DNA from: an uncultured Sphingomonadaceae bacterium
Lineage (GTDB): Bacteria > Pseudomonadota > Alphaproteobacteria > Sphingomonadales > Sphingomonadaceae
NCBI GenBank assembly: GCA_937920575.1
Contig: CAKZSF010000312.1
Span: 1 to 9,872 of the forward strand
Direction of reading: 5' to 3'
DNA length: 9,872 nt
A program made the translations under genes and the position numbers. Positions 6,206 through 9,872 of this stretch are shown piece by piece (position 1 is the first letter of the stretch; every line of letters starts with the position of its first letter). The notes below the pieces were generated by a model. That model saw nothing but the letters and a program-made list of their open reading frames with translations. It was not told the DNA's origin and did no database searches.

Positions 6206-7333
6206 ATGAGCAGCAGCGACCTGCTAACCAGCCTGCCAAATGACTATTTGACTGGCCAATTCCTTGGGCGGGCACTGTCGCCTGCGGGCCCGTGCATCAT
6301 TGCGATCCGCGACGGCACGATTTTCGACCTTACCAACACCGTCTCGACAATGTCGGGGGCGATTGAACGTCGCGTGTTCGATGGTGGCGAGGCAATTGGA
6401 ACGGTCGAAGGCGGTCTGCCAGCGGATTGGCGACTGCTGAGCCCTGTTGACTTGCAATGCATCAAAGCATGCGGGGTGACTTTTGCGCTTTCCGCTATCG
6501 AGCGAGTCATCGAAGAACGCGCGCGCGGCGATGCCTCAAGAGCTGCGGAAATCCGCGAACAGCTGGAAAGCCGCGTTGGGGCGGGAATTCGTTCAGTTGT
6601 ACCGGGCAGCGCCGAAGCTGCTGAGCTCAAAGCGGCCTTGATCGAAGACGGGATGTGGTCGCAATATCTCGAAGTGGCGATCGGCCCCGATGCGGAAGTG
6701 TTCTCCAAATCTCCGGTGCTGTCCACGGTTGGTCAAGGAGCGCAAATCGGCATTCGGTCAGACAGTGAATGGAACAATCCCGAGCCCGAGATCGTCCTGG
6801 TGTGCGACAGCGCTGGCACAATCGTCGGCGCGACGCTGGGCAATGATGTGAACTTGCGCGATTTTGAAGGCCGGTCGGCACTCTTGCTATCCAAGGCGAA
6901 GGACAACACCGCCTCTTGCTCCATCGGCCCCTTTATCCGTTTGTTCGACGACGGGTATTCGCTGGACGATGTGCGGAGTGCCAATGTCGACCTGACCATT
7001 CACGGGCCAGAAGGCTATCTGTTGGAAGGCACCAACGATATGGGCCAGATCAGCCGCGACCCGACTGATCTGGTCTCGCAAACTACCAGCGAACATCATT
7101 ATCCTGATGGGTTTGTCTTGTTTTGCGGCACTCTGTTTGCGCCGACACAAGATCGCGACATCCCGGGCAATGGTTTCACGCATAAGATCGGTGACCGGGT
7201 GATCATCTCATCAGACCGGCTCGGCTCACTCGAAAACACAGTTACCACGTCACGCGACGCACCCCCGTGGAAAACGGGGATTGCAGAATTTATGCGCGGT
7301 CTTTCCGCGCGCGGCCTCATCGACAGGATTTGA
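6206..7333 (+). CDS. xylX: 2-keto-3-deoxy-D-xylonate dehydratase, fumarylacetoacetate hydrolase fold
   Basis: XylX removes water from 2-keto-3-deoxy-D-xylonate to give 2-oxoglutarate semialdehyde in the oxidative (Weimberg) xylose pathway, in the cytosol. The 375-residue protein carries the blocks I recall from Caulobacter XylX: LLSPVDLQCIKACGVTFA, ERVIEERARGDA, WSQYLEVAIGPDAE, WNNPEPEIVLVCD (Glu193 and Glu195 as likely metal ligands), GNDVNLRDFEGRSALLLSKA and NGFTHKIGDRV near the C-terminus. Start 6206 is preceded by AGGA and matches the length of the family. The ATG at 6167, 13 codons upstream, lies inside the operator and is unlikely. It is the first gene of xylX-xylA-xylB-xylC, and its stop is 5 bp from the xylA start. 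Proteins of this fold also act on L-arabonate products (AraD1/GguC group), but the neighbouring XylB and XylC point to D-xylose. Confidence 0.93.
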   Translation: MSSSDLLTSLPNDYLTGQFLGRALSPAGPCIIAIRDGTIFDLTNTVSTMSGAIERRVFDGGEAIGTVEGGLPADWRLLSPVDLQCIKACGVTFALSAIERVIEERARGDASRAAEIREQLESRVGAGIRSVVPGSAEAAELKAALIEDGMWSQYLEVAIGPDAEVFSKSPVLSTVGQGAQIGIRSDSEWNNPEPEIVLVCDSAGTIVGATLGNDVNLRDFEGRSALLLSKAKDNTASCSIGPFIRLFDDGYSLDDVRSANVDLTIHGPEGYLLEGTNDMGQISRDPTDLVSQTTSEHHYPDGFVLFCGTLFAPTQDRDIPGNGFTHKIGDRVIISSDRLGSLENTVTTSRDAPPWKTGIAEFMRGLSARGLIDRI

Positions 7334-7338
7334 ACATA

Positions 7339-8778
7339 ATGACCACACAAACTCTCGCTCACTACATCGGCGGCGAATGGCTTTCCGCATCGGCAGATCT
7401 GGAAAGCATCAATCCCTCAAACACCGATGAGATTGTTGCCCGCTTCCCCCGTGGTGATGGCGGAACAATCGATCAGGCAGTTGATGCCGCGCGCGACGCC
7501 CTGCCAGCATGGTCGTCGGGGTCGCCAGAAATGCGGGCAGATTTGCTGCACAAGATTGGCGAAACGCTGTTTGCCAAGGCTCCTGAACTGGGCGAATTGT
7601 TGGCGCGCGAGGAAGGCAAAACGCGCGCAGAAGGCATGGGCGAAACGCTCAGGGCGGCACGGATTTTCCGCTATTTCGCAGGAGAGTCACTACGCCGTCA
7701 TGGGCTTACACTGGAATCCTCCCGCCCCGGCCTGGATGTCGCCACATATCGTGAGGCGCTCGGCGTAGTGGGCATGATCACTCCATGGAATTTCCCGATT
7801 GCGATTCCGGCTTGGAAGGCCGCCCCTGCCTTGGCGTTCGGCAACACCGTCGTGATGAAACCCGCAGAAGGCACGCCGGCCATGGCGGTGGCTTTGGCGA
7901 AAATCTTTGAAGAATGCGGCGCACCGGCCGGGATTTTCAATCTGGTTCTGGGCGAAGGCGAAGCGGGTGCCGCACTATCCTCGCATGACGGGATTGACGC
8001 GATCAGCTTTACCGGATCGCGCGGAACTGGGGCAAAAGTTGGTGCGGCCGCCATGGCCAGCCAGAAGCGCGTTCAAATGGAGATGGGTGGGAAGAACCCA
8101 CTGGTGGTGTTGGCCGATGCCGATATCGATAAGGCCGTCGGGATCGCTGCCGATGGCGGCTTTTTCCAAACTGGCCAACGTTGCACCGCGTCGAGCCGTG
8201 TCATTGTAGAAGAGGCCATCCACGACCAATTTATCGAAGCGCTGGTTAAACGTGCCGAGGCCATCAAAGTCGGCCCTGCTCTGGCGGAAGATACTCAAGT
8301 CGGGCCCGCCGCAAGCGATGCTCAGCTAGAGCAAAACCTGCGCTATGTTGGAATCGCGAAAGATGAAGGCGGATCAATCGCAACCGGCGGCGACCGGATT
8401 GAATGCGACACGCCCGGTTTCTATATGGCGCCGACTGTTGTGGCAGGCACCGCGCAGGATATGCGGATCAATCAGGAAGAGGTCTTTGGCCCGGTCGTCA
8501 GCACTGTGAAAGTCGCTGACTATGACGAAGCCTTGGCCGTTGCGAATGCTGGCGACTTTGGCCTTTCCGCCGGGATCGTGTCCAACGATGCGGCGCGAAT
8601 TCGCGATTTCAGAAAGAACATCCGTGCGGGCATGGTGATGGTCAATCTGCCTACGGCCGGGGTCGACTATCACGTTCCCTTTGGCGGCACGCGCGGCTCA
8701 AGCTATGGCCCCAGAGAGCAAGGCTTTGCAGCGGCAGAATTCTACACTCAGATCAAGACAGTCTATACGGGGGACTGA
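7339..8778 (+). CDS. xylA: 2-oxoglutarate semialdehyde dehydrogenase (NAD(P)-dependent aldehyde dehydrogenase)
   Basis: This 479-residue member of the aldehyde dehydrogenase superfamily oxidises 2-oxoglutarate semialdehyde to 2-oxoglutarate, the last step of the Weimberg pathway. Visible motifs in order are TPWNFP and the following Lys-rich cofactor segment VVMKPAEGTP, FTGSRGTG as the dinucleotide-binding turn, EMGGKNP with the general base Glu248, and GQRCTASS with catalytic Cys282. The 34-residue spacing between the Glu and the Cys is usual for the superfamily. The start at 7339 begins MTTQTLAHYIGGEW, the normal family start, with AGGA at 7325..7328 upstream. Longer in-frame starts lie inside xylX. 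The name follows the Caulobacter convention and does not mean xylose isomerase, which is called xylA in enteric bacteria. The superfamily is certain; the specific substrate rests mainly on the gene order. Confidence 0.92.
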   Translation: MTTQTLAHYIGGEWLSASADLESINPSNTDEIVARFPRGDGGTIDQAVDAARDALPAWSSGSPEMRADLLHKIGETLFAKAPELGELLAREEGKTRAEGMGETLRAARIFRYFAGESLRRHGLTLESSRPGLDVATYREALGVVGMITPWNFPIAIPAWKAAPALAFGNTVVMKPAEGTPAMAVALAKIFEECGAPAGIFNLVLGEGEAGAALSSHDGIDAISFTGSRGTGAKVGAAAMASQKRVQMEMGGKNPLVVLADADIDKAVGIAADGGFFQTGQRCTASSRVIVEEAIHDQFIEALVKRAEAIKVGPALAEDTQVGPAASDAQLEQNLRYVGIAKDEGGSIATGGDRIECDTPGFYMAPTVVAGTAQDMRINQEEVFGPVVSTVKVADYDEALAVANAGDFGLSAGIVSNDAARIRDFRKNIRAGMVMVNLPTAGVDYHVPFGGTRGSSYGPREQGFAAAEFYTQIKTVYTGD

Positions 8779-8782
8779 GATC

Positions 8783-9568
8783 ATGAAGGAGGGGGTTATC
8801 GAAGCGGAAAGAAAGGGCGCGACCTATCACGACCTTGAGGGGAAGCGCGTGATCATAAGCGGCGGCGCTTCGGGGATCGGCGCCGGGCTAGTGGAAGCGT
8901 TTGTGCAACAAGGATGCGCAGTCGCCTTTGTTGACCTGTCCGAAACGGCGAGCGAGGAGCTGTGTCGCGGCTTGGATCACGCGATGCACAAACCGATCTA
9001 CAAGATTTGTGATATTACCGACATTTCTGCCTACACCGCCACAATTGCTGACCTGGCCAACACGTTGGGCGGATGTGATGTGCTGGTCAACAACGCTGGC
9101 AATGACAATCGACACACGCCCGAGAGTGTGACCGAAGCGAGCTGGGACGATACTATCGCAGTCAATCTGAAGCATCAGTTTTTCGCGGCGCAGGCCTTGA
9201 TCGAAAACATGCGCAGCCAAGGTGGTGGCAGCATCATCAACCTAGGCTCTATCAGCTGGCATTTGGGCATTCACGATCTGGTTGTTTATCAGACCGCCAA
9301 AGCCGGTATCGAAGGCTTAACGCGCAGCCTCGCTCGCGAACTTGGCCGCGACAATATCCGGGTCAACGCGATCCTGCCCGGCAATGTCGAAACCCCTCGC
9401 CAGAAACAGTGGTACACGCCGGAAGGGGAAGCAGAGATCGTCGCTGCGCAATGCCTCGATGGGCGGATCCAGCCGAAAGATATCGCCGCCATGGCTTTGT
9501 TTCTTGCCTCACAGGAAGCGCGTTTCTGTACCGGTCACAATTACTGGGTTGATGCGGGATGGAGATGA
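8783..9568 (+). CDS. xylB: NAD-dependent D-xylose 1-dehydrogenase, short-chain dehydrogenase family
   Basis: XylB oxidises D-xylose to D-xylono-lactone, the entry step of the pathway. The 261-residue protein is a classical short-chain dehydrogenase: a GGASGIGAG nucleotide-binding loop near residues 26-34, NNAGND, catalytic Ser156 in LGSISWHLG, and YQTAK with Tyr169 and Lys173. GSISWHLG, YETAKAGIEG-like and KQWYTPEGEAEIVAAQCL segments and the GHNYWVDAGWR end closely follow Caulobacter XylB as I recall it, so the specificity is unusually well supported for this broad family. The start lies 4 bp after the xylA stop, with GGGGGA at 8769..8774 as a ribosome binding site. The N-terminus is about 12 residues longer than in the Caulobacter protein and encodes an internal AAGGAGG at 8786..8792. 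The stop overlaps the xylC start by ATGA (9565..9568), so translation is coupled. Confidence 0.95.
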   Translation: MKEGVIEAERKGATYHDLEGKRVIISGGASGIGAGLVEAFVQQGCAVAFVDLSETASEELCRGLDHAMHKPIYKICDITDISAYTATIADLANTLGGCDVLVNNAGNDNRHTPESVTEASWDDTIAVNLKHQFFAAQALIENMRSQGGGSIINLGSISWHLGIHDLVVYQTAKAGIEGLTRSLARELGRDNIRVNAILPGNVETPRQKQWYTPEGEAEIVAAQCLDGRIQPKDIAAMALFLASQEARFCTGHNYWVDAGWR

Positions 9569-9872
9569 ACGCCGACATTCGCGAAGCCTTGTCTGCACAG
9601 TGCGAGCTGGGCGAAGGGCCCGTTTGGGATGCCAGACGCAAAGTCGCATGGTTCGTGGATATTAAGCGCCACCAATTGTGGCACTATGACCCGGCCACTG
9701 GCAGCAATTCGATCAATGACGCACCTGACCAGATCGGATGGGCCTTGCCGGCCAGTAACGGCAAGTTGTTGTGCGGCCTGAAAGACGGGCTCTACATTTT
9801 TTCACCTGACACGGCGCGCTTTGAAAAGCTGATGGATGTGCCCGGCGAATTGCCAACCAACCGCTTGAATGA
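9565..9872 (+). CDS. xylC: D-xylonolactonase, SMP-30/gluconolactonase family (5' part)
   Basis: Only the first 102 codons are in the window; the frame stays open to the edge. XylC hydrolyses xylonolactone to xylonate. ELGEGPVWD at 14-22 holds Glu17, which corresponds to the metal-ligand Glu near the N-terminus of SMP-30 proteins. WFVDIK, the YDPATG turn, APDQIGWALP, GLKDGLYIF and TNRLND follow the first blades of the six-bladed propeller in the same order as Caulobacter XylC as I recall it. The TNRLND segment carries the Asn region used in metal binding in the family. The ATG overlaps the xylB stop in an ATGA junction. The downstream gene is expected to be xylD, xylonate dehydratase, but cannot be seen. 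Confidence 0.92.
   Translation, partial: MNADIREALSAQCELGEGPVWDARRKVAWFVDIKRHQLWHYDPATGSNSINDAPDQIGWALPASNGKLLCGLKDGLYIFSPDTARFEKLMDVPGELPTNRLN

Noticed and set aside
7267..7338. Upstream ATG 7267 for the aldehyde dehydrogenase
   Set aside because: It lies inside the xylX coding region, and the normal family N-terminus begins at 7339.
1..9872. RNA genes, CRISPR arrays, insertion sequences, prophage or integration sites
   Set aside because: I saw no tRNA-like cloverleaf, regular repeat array, transposase motif or terminal repeats. The window is almost fully explained by protein genes and three operators.

Overview
The window reads as chromosome from an alphaproteobacterium, most likely of the Sphingomonadales/Erythrobacter type. 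The reasons are moderately high GC, dense same-strand operons, a GH3 lipoprotein of the ExoP type, a Caulobacter-like oxidative xylose operon, and LacI-family operators of the Caulobacter xylose type. The taxonomic placement is an inference from gene content, not from a marker gene.

Layout: the left edge (1..691, minus strand) holds the 5' end of a secreted DUF5060-type protein that runs off the window. A divergent control region of about 234 bp follows (692..925). It carries two identical 14-bp operators in opposite orientation (752..765 and 890..903). Rightward from there come three closely packed genes: a lipoprotein GH3 beta-glucosidase/exo-glucanase (926..3469), a JmjC/FIH-like cupin oxygenase (3486..4496) and a secreted GH5 glycosidase with a C-terminal beta-rich domain (4519..6111). 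A 94-bp gap contains a third operator (6168..6181), followed by four tightly coupled genes in the order known from Caulobacter crescentus xylXABCD: xylX (6206..7333), xylA (7339..8778), xylB (8783..9568) and the start of xylC (9565 to the window end).

How it fits together: the GH3, GH5 and DUF5060 proteins look like an extracytoplasmic set that cuts plant or algal beta-glycans. The xyl genes take released D-xylose through xylonolactone, xylonate and 2-keto-3-deoxyxylonate to 2-oxoglutarate semialdehyde and then 2-oxoglutarate (Weimberg pathway). Xylonate dehydratase (xylD) is expected just past the right edge. Near-identical operators in front of all three transcription units suggest that one LacI-family regulator of the XylR type controls both the glycan cutters and sugar catabolism. 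No repressor gene, transporter, RNA gene, CRISPR array or mobile element is visible here. The least explained parts are the JmjC oxygenase inside the glycosidase operon, the DUF5060 protein, and the C-terminal domain of the GH5 enzyme.
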